DNA of 64,000 nucleotides from Blastomussa wellsi (lineage: Eukaryota; Cnidaria; Anthozoa; Scleractinia; Plerogyridae), in assembly GCA_947652115.1 (NCBI GenBank), contig OX393561.1:155907-219906 (forward strand), given 5' to 3'. Under the pieces are notes generated by a model, which did not search any database, was not told the DNA's origin, and was given only the letters and a program-made list of their open reading frames with translations. Below, one piece after another: positions 17,808 to 28,500 of the stretch. A program made the translations under genes and the position numbers. Position 1 is the stretch's first letter; the number at the start of each line of letters is the position of its first letter.

Positions 17808-18018
17808 TGTCATATTACGTGACTTAATTTGTTATGCCATGAGGCGTTCAGTTGTCACATCACGTGACTTAGTTTGTTATGCCACGAGGCGTTCAGTTGT
17901 TGTTGCAGTGTTGCTGTCCGCCATATTGGACGTGCTAGTTTAGCTTACTGACAGTTAACAGTTATAAAACTCATTAACCATACTTCAAGATATCTTGTAC
18001 AGTTGTGGACATATTACA
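17808..18018 (+). repeat. 5' LTR of Gypsy 1
   Basis: 211 bp, TGTCATATTACGTG start and GGACATATTACA end. Inside is a tandem duplication of about 45 bp (units starting GTCATATTACGTG and GTCACATCACGTG). A TATAAAA-like motif (TTATAAAACTC) lies about 50 bp from the end and may be the promoter. Confidence 0.95.
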
Positions 18019-18175
18019 TGGTTGTCAGAAGCCGGATCTACGCATAGTTGCCTCGAAAGAGAGTCAATCTCGAAGCTGTCTACTTCAAATTGAATCTTAT
18101 CCACTCGATCGAAAGCCAGCAGGCACAGTCCCACGCCTATCCTTGAAAGTTTTTTTTCCCGCCAAACCCACCAAG

Positions 18176-21100
18176 ATGAGCGACCTAGTCGGATTTGAAC
18201 CTCCGAAAATGGATTGGACGACCGGGCCAGACCTGATGACCAGATTTAAGCGATTTCGACAGAAATGCGAGCTGTTATTTGAAGGTCCATTGAAGCCACG
18301 AGCACCCGAGCAAAAATGTAGCTATCTTCTGCTATGGGCTGGAGATTACGGCCTTGACCTATTCAACACTTGGAACCTAACGACAGACCAAAAGAAAGAC
18401 ATCAGCGAGTACTGGAAACGCTTCGAAGAACACGTCAAGCCCCAAGCAAACAAGATACTTAACCGATACTATCTTCGTAATCTCAAACAAAATGGCCGAC
18501 CATTGGACGCTTTCCTCACAGAGGCAAGACTTCTCATCCAAAACTGCGGGTACCCAGACGAGATGCAGGACGAAATAATGCGAGACACCCTCGTATTCGG
18601 CACAGACCACGAAGCCGTACGTAAGAAATGCATCACGAAGGGCAACGACCTCACATACGAGAAAGCACGGGACATAGCGCGCACTGAAGAAGCTATCCAA
18701 GCACAGCTTAGGGCCATGGATGCCCCTGTACCCCCAACCCAAGTTGATAGTTCCGGTGCAAGACAAAAGAATCCCATTAAAAGTGATATGCCTCCGAAAA
18801 GACCGCCTAGGGACTCAACCCGATGTCAACGATGCGGTAACAACCAGCATCCACGAGGCCAGCGATGCCCAGCCAGCGGTGTAGAGTGTTTTAATTGCCA
18901 CAACCGGGGCCACTTTGGTAAAATGTGCAAAACTAGGAAAGCCAATGTCCATGAAGTACAAGGGGGCCATCACAACCAAGGTGAACAAGGCAGCGAAGAC
19001 CCAGTAAACTTCCCCATTGATGATGCAACACATGGTTTCTTCTTAGGAGCGCTTAGCACAGAACAGCCCAAAAGCACAACCACTGCAGAACAGATTGGCC
19101 GATCTAAGGTCATGACAAAGATCCAGCTCACAGCAGAACCATTTCACAAACCTACTACAACCATAGTCTGCAAGGTCGACACCGGCGCAGAGGTCAATGT
19201 AATATCAGAAGTAGACTACAATCAGATCTTCCCCAATCCAGCAGCCCGAAGCCTTGGCCCAGCCCAACTTCTTACAGCCTATGGGGGCCACCAGATTAAA
19301 ACTCTGGGCAGTTGCCAACTCTATGTGCACCACAATGGCAACATCAGGAAGGCAACCTTCACTGTGACAAATGCTCCAGGCCCAGCAATACTTGGGTGTA
19401 AGACGTGCGAAGAACTTGGCCTAATCAAAGTAAACTGTAGCCTTGTGTCGAGTGACGAGGAACAGGTATACACCCCCCTCACTAAAGAGAACCTCACCAG
19501 TGATTTCCCAGACTGCTTTGAAGGGCTCGGAACTTTTAACATGAAACCATACCACATAGTGTTAGACCCTAAAGCAGAACCAGTTGTTCATGCACCTCGA
19601 GCAGTACCAGTTCACCTACATAAGATGTTTAAGGATGAACTTGACCAAATGGTGGAGCTTGGTGTCATAGTCCCCGTGAAAGAACCCACAGAATGGGTCA
19701 ACAGTATCGTGTTGAGCAAGACGACAAATGATGATGGAATAGTTACTAAGCTGAGAGTTTGCCTAGACCCACGTGACCTCAACAAATGGGTCAAACGAGA
19801 ACACTACTACACGAAAACCGTGGACGAAGTAGTAGCCCAGTTACATGATGCAAAGTTCTTCAGTATCATCGACGCGAAGAAAGGGTATTGGCGTGTCCCA
19901 CTGGACGAACAAAGCTCGCTACTGACGACATTCAACAGCCCCTTCGGCAGATATCGCTTTATGAGACTCCCCTTCGGTCTGATCGTGTCACAAGACGTCT
20001 TTCAGAAGGAGCTAGACACCGCCCTGGAAGGCCTGCCGGGCGTCACAGGAATTGCAGACGACAACTTCGTCTATGGATCCACAGAGAAAGAACACGATGA
20101 AAATCTACTGAGGCTGATGGAGAGGGCCAGAGAGAAAGGAATTAAGTTTAACGCTAACAAGCTACAGTTAAAGTGTGATGAAGCGAGTTTCTTTGGCCAC
20201 ACCTGGACATCGGAAGGTGTCAAGCCAGACAACAAGAAAGTGTCAGCCATACTTGCCATGAAACCCCCTGACAACGCCAAAGATTTACAAAGCTTCCTCG
20301 GCTTAGTGAATTACCTGGCGAGGTACTCAAGCCAGCTGTCAACAATCACTGCACCCCTTCGTGAGTTGACAAAGAAAGAAATTGCATTCGTGTGGGGCCC
20401 AGAGCATGACTATGCGTTCCAAGCAGTCAAACAGGAAATATCGTCTATGGGTGTGCTGAGATACTTCGACCCAAAGGCGGATACAACCATCCAGACCGAC
20501 GCATCCCAAAAGGGGCTGGGAGCCGTCCTCCTACAACACGGACAGCCAATTTGCTACGCTTCAAGGGCACTTACTGAGACCGAACAGAATTACAGCAATA
20601 TAGAAAGAGAGACACTGGGAGTGGTGTGGGGGCTGGAGAAATTCAACTACTTCATCTATGGAAAACATTGCACCCTACACACAGACCACAAACCCCTTGA
20701 GTCTATTTTTAAGAAGAAGCTTGTTAACTGCCCACCCAGATTGCAGAGGCTCCTCATTAGAGCCCTGAAGTATGACGTCACTGTGAAGTATGTCAAGGGA
20801 TCAGAAGTACCCATCGCAGATGCTCTATCTAGGGTCACCCCACAGCCCTGCACAAAAGCTGATCAGTCACGCCAAATCCATGTTCACCACATTACAAGGA
20901 CACTCCCAGCATCACCTATCAAGCTACAGCAAATCAGAGAGGAAACAGCAAAGGATAACACCCTGGCACTACTGAGAGATACCATCTACGAGGGCTGGCC
21001 AAACAGTAGAAGTGAATGTCCCCTGCCATTAAGTGACTTCTGGAACTTCAGAGAAGATCTCACAATCGAAGACGGGATTGTACTCAAATGTGACCGCATC

Positions 21101-22279
21101 GTAGTACCACCCACGCTAAGACCAGACATCCTGAAAACCATCCACCAGGGCCACCTCGGGGTGGAAAAATGCCTTCTCCGAGCCCGTTCTACTGTGTATT
21201 GGCCAGGAATCACAAGTGACATTACCCAACTTGTCAGCCAGTGTGAGGCTTGCCAGAAACACCAGAAGAGAACGCAAAAGGAACCATTACTACAACCAGA
21301 GCCGCCATGTAGACCGTGGGAAAGACTCAGCTCTGACTTGTTTGAACACAGAGGTCAACAGTATCTGTTACTATCTGACCATTATAGCAAGTTCCCTATC
21401 ATTAGGAAACTAACTGGCACCAGTTCCCTTGCCATAGTAAATCACATGAAAAGCATCTTTTCGGAACATGGGATCCCCTCCCAGCTCATAACGGACAAAG
21501 GGCCACAGTACGACTCCCGAGAGTTTCGCCAGTTTACGGAGTCATATGGTATAGAACATATCACAAGCTCCCCACTATACCCGCAGTCGAACGGATTTGC
21601 AGAGCGCATGGTGCAGACAGTCAAGAATACACTACGTAAGTGTGAAGAGGAAGGAGAGGACCCGTACCTTGGAATACTGTCCTACAGAACAACACCAGTC
21701 GACCACCAATTAAAGTCACCCGCAGAGCTACTCAACAACAGAAAATTCCGAACCACCCTACCAACTGCAAAAAGAGCCCTTCTCACCGGTATTGACAGAG
21801 ATCACGTCAAAGAAAGCCTTTATCAGCGACAAAAACAACAGGCACAGTACTACAACCGGTCCGCAGGACCACCACTACCACCGTTGCACGACGGTCAACA
21901 TATCCGCCTGTATGACCGGCGCACTAAGACATGGCAGCCAGGGACAGTCAAGGGCCAGACTTGTGCACCTAGATCCTACACAGTTGAATCAAGCACAACT
22001 GGGGCCCTGTACCGCCGCACCAGAATCCAACTCAAACCTGATACTGCATTCCGCGACCACGCGAGCACACAAGGGCTGCCAGTGAACCACCCTATGCCTT
22101 GTGACCAAGAGAGAGGGCAACCTGTGGAACCGACCGATGATGTAGCCGTCACAAGGTGCTCGCCAGCGCCTGTCACGAGACCCCCAGAACCCACCACCAT
22201 GACTACAGCAGGATATGAACATGGATATCTAACCCGATCAGGAAGGGTTGTAAAACCGAACCTTAAGCCTAGCATGTGA
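18176..22279 (+). CDS. Gypsy 1 Gag-Pol polyprotein
   Basis: Start chosen at the ATG of MSDLVGFEPPKMDW (18176); the frame itself is open from inside the LTR. 1367 residues. In order: Gag; two zinc knuckles at about residues 216-256 (CQRCGNN.., CFNCHNRGHFGKMC); aspartic protease VDTGAEVNVIS (about 334); reverse transcriptase with SPFGRYRFMRLPFG and the catalytic IADDNFVYG (about 627); RNase H with TDASQKGLGAV and TDHKPL (about 836); integrase with an HHCC zinc site (HQGHLG...CEACQKH, about 988), Asp in LSSDLF, Asp in ITDKGPQYD (about 1105) and Glu in SNGFAERM (about 1142). Gag and Pol are in one frame with no visible frameshift. Intact, so probably still or recently mobile. Confidence 0.96.
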   Translation: MSDLVGFEPPKMDWTTGPDLMTRFKRFRQKCELLFEGPLKPRAPEQKCSYLLLWAGDYGLDLFNTWNLTTDQKKDISEYWKRFEEHVKPQANKILNRYYLRNLKQNGRPLDAFLTEARLLIQNCGYPDEMQDEIMRDTLVFGTDHEAVRKKCITKGNDLTYEKARDIARTEEAIQAQLRAMDAPVPPTQVDSSGARQKNPIKSDMPPKRPPRDSTRCQRCGNNQHPRGQRCPASGVECFNCHNRGHFGKMCKTRKANVHEVQGGHHNQGEQGSEDPVNFPIDDATHGFFLGALSTEQPKSTTTAEQIGRSKVMTKIQLTAEPFHKPTTTIVCKVDTGAEVNVISEVDYNQIFPNPAARSLGPAQLLTAYGGHQIKTLGSCQLYVHHNGNIRKATFTVTNAPGPAILGCKTCEELGLIKVNCSLVSSDEEQVYTPLTKENLTSDFPDCFEGLGTFNMKPYHIVLDPKAEPVVHAPRAVPVHLHKMFKDELDQMVELGVIVPVKEPTEWVNSIVLSKTTNDDGIVTKLRVCLDPRDLNKWVKREHYYTKTVDEVVAQLHDAKFFSIIDAKKGYWRVPLDEQSSLLTTFNSPFGRYRFMRLPFGLIVSQDVFQKELDTALEGLPGVTGIADDNFVYGSTEKEHDENLLRLMERAREKGIKFNANKLQLKCDEASFFGHTWTSEGVKPDNKKVSAILAMKPPDNAKDLQSFLGLVNYLARYSSQLSTITAPLRELTKKEIAFVWGPEHDYAFQAVKQEISSMGVLRYFDPKADTTIQTDASQKGLGAVLLQHGQPICYASRALTETEQNYSNIERETLGVVWGLEKFNYFIYGKHCTLHTDHKPLESIFKKKLVNCPPRLQRLLIRALKYDVTVKYVKGSEVPIADALSRVTPQPCTKADQSRQIHVHHITRTLPASPIKLQQIREETAKDNTLALLRDTIYEGWPNSRSECPLPLSDFWNFREDLTIEDGIVLKCDRIVVPPTLRPDILKTIHQGHLGVEKCLLRARSTVYWPGITSDITQLVSQCEACQKHQKRTQKEPLLQPEPPCRPWERLSSDLFEHRGQQYLLLSDHYSKFPIIRKLTGTSSLAIVNHMKSIFSEHGIPSQLITDKGPQYDSREFRQFTESYGIEHITSSPLYPQSNGFAERMVQTVKNTLRKCEEEGEDPYLGILSYRTTPVDHQLKSPAELLNNRKFRTTLPTAKRALLTGIDRDHVKESLYQRQKQQAQYYNRSAGPPLPPLHDGQHIRLYDRRTKTWQPGTVKGQTCAPRSYTVESSTTGALYRRTRIQLKPDTAFRDHASTQGLPVNHPMPCDQERGQPVEPTDDVAVTRCSPAPVTRPPEPTTMTTAGYEHGYLTRSGRVVKPNLKPSM

Positions 22280-22311
22280 ACATTTGTTAAGAACAGTGTT
22301 AGAGAGGGAGA

Positions 22312-22522
22312 TGTCATATTACGTGACTTAATTTGTTATGCCATGAGGCGTTCAGTTGTCACATCACGTGACTTAGTTTGTTATGCCACGAGGCGTTCAG
22401 TTGTTGTTGCAGTGTTGCTGTCCGCCATATTGGACGTGCTAGTTTAGCTTACTGACAGTTAACAGTTATAAAACTCATTAACCATACTTCAAGATATCTT
22501 GTACAGTTGTGGACATATTACA
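22312..22522 (+). repeat. 3' LTR of Gypsy 1
   Basis: Identical to the 5' LTR by direct reading, 211 bp. Preceded by the polypurine tract at 22301-22311. Confidence 0.95.
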
Positions 22523-22527
22523 ACACT

Positions 22528-23685
22528 ATACCCGCAAATTTTACGAGAGTAACCGCCCCCGTCCCCCCGGTGCGTAGCACTATTCCCGCTTTATGAAAAA
22601 TAAAATTCATAGACCTCGACCTGTATTCGTTTTTCGATATATATGGTTTGGACATGAAAAGAGATAAAAAAAATAAATAACCGTCGACCAAAATAGAACA
22701 GGTTTGTTAATTTGCCTCCGCCTCATCTAACGCTCTGTGTGAATAGGTAATCACGTTTGGTGATGAGTCATCAGCAAACTGTCAAAACCCGAGCCATACA
22801 CGAAAGCGAGTGCAATCACAAAACAATTTTATAGGAAGTAAACAGTATTCAGTCTGGAGTCGTCTTGAACTTTTCCGATGCCAATACAATGAAAGAAGGT
22901 TGTGTAAACAGCTTTCATACGATTAGAGACATTTCCTTTCTAGCAGCTTTCATTGCACTTTCATTGCACTTTCATTCCTTTCGGCTTCAAAACGAAAGCC
23001 TTTATTATAGAAGAAAGATGTCACTTATAATGCTTCAATCTTTTATTACAAAAATTACCCTAACAATAAATATGCCGCCTACCCTGAAACAAAATTACAC
23101 TGAATTATTATTTACCAAATTTTCACCACAAGACGGCACCTTAAGTGATGGTGATCTTCCAAAAACCACGAAAACGTCATAGATTGGCCAAGTGAGGTTT
23201 AAACACGCCACACGCCAGATCTCTTTAAATCAAAATGAATTAAATCAAATCAAATGCATCCGTAATTGTAATTTTGTTCACACTTTGTATGCTATCAAAT
23301 AGTCTCTATTGATGTTCAAAGCATAACTTTCGTTGCTTTTCGTCACTAATTTGTAAGAGTAATCAACCCTACTTGAAAGTCAGATTGTCTCCATTTGAAG
23401 CATGAAATATATATAATCGTTTCGCCCTAATATTGGTAAATTCATGTATTGAATATAATTGAAATAAATAGACAGTGGCTGATGATAAAGCCGTTCATGT
23501 GGCGGATGCAGCTCGTTTATTTAGTGTTTTCCCCAAAACGTGACCACCTCTTACATATCGTAATTAATTCGTTAAATATCAACGTAGTGTTGTGGTTGTC
23601 TGTGTTTGAAACGCAGCAAAGAAATACTTATCGCTTATTCTCCGTCACTGTCATTATAGGAGGATCGTTCAGATATTCAAGGAAA
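22528..23685. other. Upstream region of GPCR 1, no gene recognised
   Basis: AT-rich. Its last part (about 23448-23600) has a copy at 25242-25266 plus 30019-30135, showing a local duplication. An open frame runs from 23449 into the GPCR gene, but the first 79 residues do not look receptor-like and the ATG at 23686 is preferred. Confidence 0.5.
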
Positions 23686-24735
23686 ATGAATTCTAGCAAC
23701 AGTTCTACGGCTTCGCCTGGATCAGCGAGTGTTTCTTTACGCCCATGGTTCGTGGCTTTCGGTGTTGAAGCACTTATTATCATTTCTGGTAATCTTATTA
23801 CAATTTTAGCATTCGTTTCAAGGAAGACTGGCTCCAAAAAGGCTCGATTTCTACTCCTGATTAACCTGTCTATTGCGGATCTATTGGTCGGTGCCATTCC
23901 TCTTCCTTTGTACTTGGCTTATCTCGGAAGTTTGTCATTTTGGCCAATAAATTGGGGAAAGGCTTTGGAAATAGCACTGTTCGGTGTCGACATACTCCTC
24001 GGATTTGCCTCAGTTATGACGTTGACGGTGATATCTCTGGAGCGTGTATACGCCACTGTCGTCCCTGTTGCTTATCGTGGTCTCAGGCGCGGAAATTATT
24101 GGTTTTCCGTCGCCATGATTTGGTTTGTGGCTTCCACTACAACTGGAATATGCCTTGCAAGCAATTTTGTGCTAAAGTCTTTAGAAATCACTACACATGT
24201 GTCTATGTCTCTGCTGAGCGTGCTCTGTTGTGTGATCAGTGTTTCATACATTACCATATGGTACAGAATCAAGTCCAAAAAAAGAAACATACGGCAAAAG
24301 ACGAATGAGTATGAAAACAAGTTAGCTCTGACCTTGTTCATCGTCACCAGCACATCTCTCGCCGCCTGGCTTCCTTTCGTTATTGTAAACGTACTCTTCG
24401 TGTTCTCATCGGTTCAATTAAGTTTCAACTTTGTCTATTTTTCAAAAGTTCTTCACTATGGCAACTCCTTTGTTAATCCTATTGTGTATAGTCTAAGAAT
24501 GCCGGAGTTTCGAAACTCGGTTGTAAGAATGTTCAGCCTACGCTCGAGTCAGAGACGGCTAGCTGGACATCAGCTTTCTAATCTTTGCAGCGTTACTGAA
24601 GTTGGCCAAGACACTTTCCGATCAAATCGAGGAACACAGCTGAATACCAGCACGAAGAAAACTACTGTATCATGGAGGAAAAGTGATAATCAAGAAGTTT
24701 TTGTTCTTCTCGCCGACGAAGGAGAAGTGCGTTGA
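23686..24735 (+). CDS. Class A (rhodopsin-like) G protein-coupled receptor 1
   Basis: 349 residues from the chosen ATG, single exon. N-terminus with two NSS glycosylation sites (residues 2-7). Seven hydrophobic segments with family marks: GN in TM1 (N36), LSIADLL in TM2 (D65), ERV at 119-121 in place of DRY, W146 in TM4, AAWLP in TM6 (228-230, the usual Cys before W is Ala), and NPIVY at 264-268 in TM7, then a Ser/Thr-rich tail with possible phosphorylation sites. No clear Cys pair for the TM3-ECL2 disulfide. Plasma-membrane receptor; the ligand cannot be told. Intronless GPCRs of this style are abundant in cnidarians. GPCR 2 at 53817-54761 is a distant relative. Intact. Confidence 0.92.
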   Translation: MNSSNSSTASPGSASVSLRPWFVAFGVEALIIISGNLITILAFVSRKTGSKKARFLLLINLSIADLLVGAIPLPLYLAYLGSLSFWPINWGKALEIALFGVDILLGFASVMTLTVISLERVYATVVPVAYRGLRRGNYWFSVAMIWFVASTTTGICLASNFVLKSLEITTHVSMSLLSVLCCVISVSYITIWYRIKSKKRNIRQKTNEYENKLALTLFIVTSTSLAAWLPFVIVNVLFVFSSVQLSFNFVYFSKVLHYGNSFVNPIVYSLRMPEFRNSVVRMFSLRSSQRRLAGHQLSNLCSVTEVGQDTFRSNRGTQLNTSTKKTTVSWRKSDNQEVFVLLADEGEVR

Positions 24736-24867
24736 AATATACAAAATACTTTGAACGGATTAATTTCTGAAGAACCAGCATTGCAATTTTCCTATTAAAT
24801 CTACCACAACCAGTAAATGGTGTGATGCCGACTAATAACAGTTCCTGCATGGGTTCCTTTTATGTGC

Positions 24868-24956
24868 TAGCCTGCGAACAGGCTCTCCAGTGGGGGAAAT
24901 TTGGGGAAAACGTCGGCAGGCTATGCTTGCCTCGCTGTTAGCCTGTTCGCAGGCTA
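24868..24956. repeat. Short inverted-repeat element (89 bp)
   Basis: Perfect 17-bp terminal inverted repeats: TAGCCTGCGAACAGGCT and AGCCTGTTCGCAGGCTA. Flanked by T/A-rich sequence; a MITE-like unit. Confidence 0.7.
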
Positions 24957-25266
24957 TTAGGTGCTGGATGTGTTGTTGTTTCAGTATGTTTCACCGCTCC
25001 CTTTCCCGTGTTAATTTCAGCTTCCAATGTAAATAAAGTGGCGGCAAACGAGGACACATTGTTTCTCGTGACGTTTCCTCGCGCCCGCAAACGAGCAAAT
25101 GATTTGTTGCGGACGCAAAATGAAGAAAATCAGAAACATTTTTTGTATATAAAGGTAACGTAACGCAATGTGATGCCATGAAATGCAATGTTATGTAATA
25201 TAATTCAATGAGATGCATTAATATAATATAACTTTGGTACATTCATATATTGAATACATTGAAATA
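24957..25266. other. Intergenic, no gene; end is a copy of the GPCR 1 upstream region
   Basis: Contains TATGTAATATAATTC-type A/T-rich repeats of ATG/AATG words at 25160-25220. From about 25242 it matches 23440-23470 (TTCATATATTGAATACATTGA against TTCATGTATTGAATATAATT). Confidence 0.5.
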
Positions 25267-25338
25267 GGCCCTTTGCACGACCCAGTCACATGGTACAAAG
25301 TAACACCTTGCTGGTGAGCAAGCTACGCTCTGGGACAT

Positions 25339-25493
25339 TGTAAGCATGTTATTGTAAGCGAGTGGAATGTGCGTGGAATGTGTGTGTGGAATGTGTATGA
25401 GCGGTATGCTAATTTGAAGTATATATAACTTGTTGTTGGCACTTATTAAAGATTCGGTTTTTGAAACTACACCCTGGACTCGGTCGTTCGTCA
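25339..25493 (+). repeat. 5' LTR of Gypsy 2
   Basis: 155 bp. Contains TATATAACTTG as a TATA-like box and ATTAAAG as a possible polyadenylation signal. Short for a Gypsy LTR. Confidence 0.93.
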
Positions 25494-25562
25494 TGGTGTC
25501 AGGAGTGGGATTTCGCATCGTTCGGTTCCTGCTTTGATTTTCGTTTCTCTTCGACGTTCTTC

Positions 25563-28500
25563 ATGGCTGACGGTCTTCGCAAACCCGATCCGCTCAGCTT
25601 CGAAGGAAACGTGGCTCTTAATTGGAAGCATTTCGTACAAGAAGTCGAGATATTCATAGCTGCAGCACATGGTGACAAAGACGACAAAACAAAGGCTTAC
25701 ATTTTGTTAAATTTAGCAGGAAGAGAGGCGATTGAAAAAGAGAAATCCTTCGTTTACGCTCCAGCCGTCCTAAACGAAGATGGAACAGTTCGTGTTCAGG
25801 AAGAATCTCGCGAGAGCGTCGAAGTACTAAAAAGGAAATTTGCAGAAATCTGCGACCCTCGTGGTAACGTCATTATGGAAAGGCACAAGTTCAACACGCG
25901 TGTACAGAAGGATGGTGAACCGTTTCAGTCCTTTGTAGCCGATCTCAGAATCTTGGCAAACACATGCGAGTACGGTGCTTTGAAGGACGAGCTCATTCGT
26001 GATAAAATAGTATGCGGCGTCACTTCTGCGCACGTAAGAAAGCAGCTCCTGAAAGAGAGAGATCTAACACTCGATCGCGCTATCGACATTGGCATCGCAA
26101 ACGAGTTGTCAGACAGGAACAACTGCGAGCTATCAGCTAAAGTCGGCGATTCGAAAGAAGAAATCCACAGCGTTGGAAAAGAAAGAAAATTCTCGAAAAG
26201 AGGCTCAAAGAAAGATTTGAAGATTCAAAACTGCAAGAATTGTGGTGGCAGTCATGTAGCGAAGCAGAAATCCTGTCCCGCGTTTGGAAAGAAGTGTCTG
26301 CACTGTGGAAAGCCTAACCATTTCGAGAAAGTGTGCCGTTCTAAGCGTTTTGGCGAGCACTCGAATAATCGTCGGGATGGCACTGGCCAGCGCCCCACTC
26401 GTAGGCGTCCCGTTGATGAAGTTTATCCACAATTTCCTGCCGACCAAGAAGAACGTTTATTTATTATTGATGCGATTACGTCCAAGCCAGGAAACAAGCG
26501 TGAAATTTATTGCACCATGGAGATCAATGGTCAAGAAGTTGAGATTAAAATTGACACTGGTGCTAAATGCAATGTGATCACACTCGATTTATTCAAGAGG
26601 ATCAGGCGCAACGAGAACATTGATCAAACGAAGGCTGTGCAGTTGGTTGCATATGGTGGCGACACATTAAGCACACTTGGTACTGCGTATTTCCAAGTCT
26701 ACCTGAAGTTCATGTCTCGCAGCCTAGAATTTCACGTCGTTGACAAGCCTGTTACACCGTTGCTTGGTCTATCAGATGCATTGAGCTTGAATCTTATCCA
26801 GTTACACAGCGAGGTCCATGAAGTTGACACTACCGATGCTTTTCGTGCAGCAGTGTTTGACGAGTACAAAGATTTGTTTCAAGGTGACCTTGGCAATTTG
26901 CCAGTCGTTTACAAGATGAGGCTTGACCCTAATGCTACTCCTGTTGTCAGACCACCGCGTAAGATACCTCTGGCAATGGAGGACAGTGTTAAAGCAGAGC
27001 TTAACAGAATGGTAAAGATAGGAGCGATCACGCCTGTCTCTGAGCCAACCGAATGGGTCTCACAAATGGTAGCGGCCAGAAAGAAAGATGGCAGCATCCG
27101 GATATGCATTGATCCAAGAGACCTTAATCAAGCCATTAGAAGACCTCATCATCCTATGAGAACAGTGGAAGATGTCGCATCGCGCATGCCCAATGCCACA
27201 GTATTCTCAACCCTTGACGCGAGAAGTGGTTTTTGGCAAATCAAGCTTGATCAAGAGTCTTCCCTGCTCACAACATTTAGTACTCCTTTTGGAAGGTACC
27301 GGTTCCCGAGAATGCCGTTTGGCATCACCTCTGCCTCGGAGGTCTTCCAGCGTTCAATGGAGGAGCTGTTTGCTGGGTATCCCTGTGCTATCATCGTTGA
27401 TGACCTGTTGGTTTGGGGCGAGGGAACACCTGACCATGATGCAAACCTTAAGAAAGTTCTACAAAGAGCTCGTGAAGTTGACCTGAAGTTATGTGCCAAG
27501 AAATGCAAGTTCCGTCTAGATCGTGTGTCGTACGTTGGTCATCAGTTCACAAGGGGCGGTCTCAAACCTGATGAAGCCAAAGTTACTGCTATAAGAGAGA
27601 TGCCAACACCTGCTGACCCAGAGTCACTCCGTCGATTCCTTGGCATGGCTAATTATCTTCACAAGTTTATCAGCAACTTCAGTGACAAGTCTGCACCACT
27701 ACGTGAATTGCTGCGGAATGACACGCACTGGAGCTGGGGGCCAGCACAGCAGCGCGCTTTTGAAGCACTCAAGGCAGACATTTCTCAGACACCAGTCCTA
27801 AAGTACTTTGATCCGTCGAAGTCTACCACATTGTCTGTGGATGCCTCAAAGAGTGGTCTTGGAGCAGTTTGCTTACAGGATGGTCACCCTGTGGCCTTTG
27901 CCTCACGAGCACTCACAGAAGCCCAAACTCGATACGCTCAAATCGAGAAAGAGTTACTTGCTGCTCTGTTTGCGTGCAAGAAGTTCCATGATTTCATCTA
28001 TGGTCGACAAGTCATTATCGAGACTGACCACAAGCCTCTAACAGCCATCGTTAGCAAGCCTCTTCATTCAGCTCCTGCCCGTCTTCAACGAATGCTCTTA
28101 CAGCTTCAGAAGTACAACTTGAAGTTCGTGTACAAGAAAGGGACAGAACTCTATGTAGCTGACACGTTGTCACGCGCTTATACTGAAGGAGATTCCGACT
28201 CAGTTGACGATGAGCAGATTGACATTTTGTCTTTCACGTCCATCTCTTCGGCACGCATGGCCGAACTACAGAAGCATACCCTTGAAGATCCTGTTATGCA
28301 GAAAGTTTCTGGTTTCATTGTCAATGGCTGGCCAGGAAAGTCCAAGAGTGTACCTCCAGAGATACAGCCTTACTTTCCCATAAGGGACGAGGTGATTGTG
28401 GACGACGGAATCATCTTTAAAGGCCTGAGAGTTGTAGTTCCACAGTCCTTGCGCAAAGAGTACGTTCAGCAGCTTCACAAGGGGCATCCTGGGGTTGATG

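Larger units (their letters stand above)
17803..22527 (+). mobile_element. Complete Ty3/Gypsy LTR retrotransposon 1
   Basis: LTRs at 17808-18018 and 22312-22522 are both 211 bp and identical by eye; they start TG and end CA. A 5-bp target duplication ACACT flanks the element (17803-17807, 22523-22527). A primer-binding site starts TGG right after the left LTR (18019), and a purine tract AGAGAGGGAGA precedes the right LTR. One long Gag-Pol frame fills the interior. Identical LTRs and an open frame point to very recent insertion. Confidence 0.97.

Noticed and set aside
23449..23685. Extension of GPCR 1 by 79 N-terminal residues
   Set aside because: The extension lies in a duplicated upstream region and adds no receptor-like features; the ATG at 23686 starts a normal short glycosylated N-terminus.
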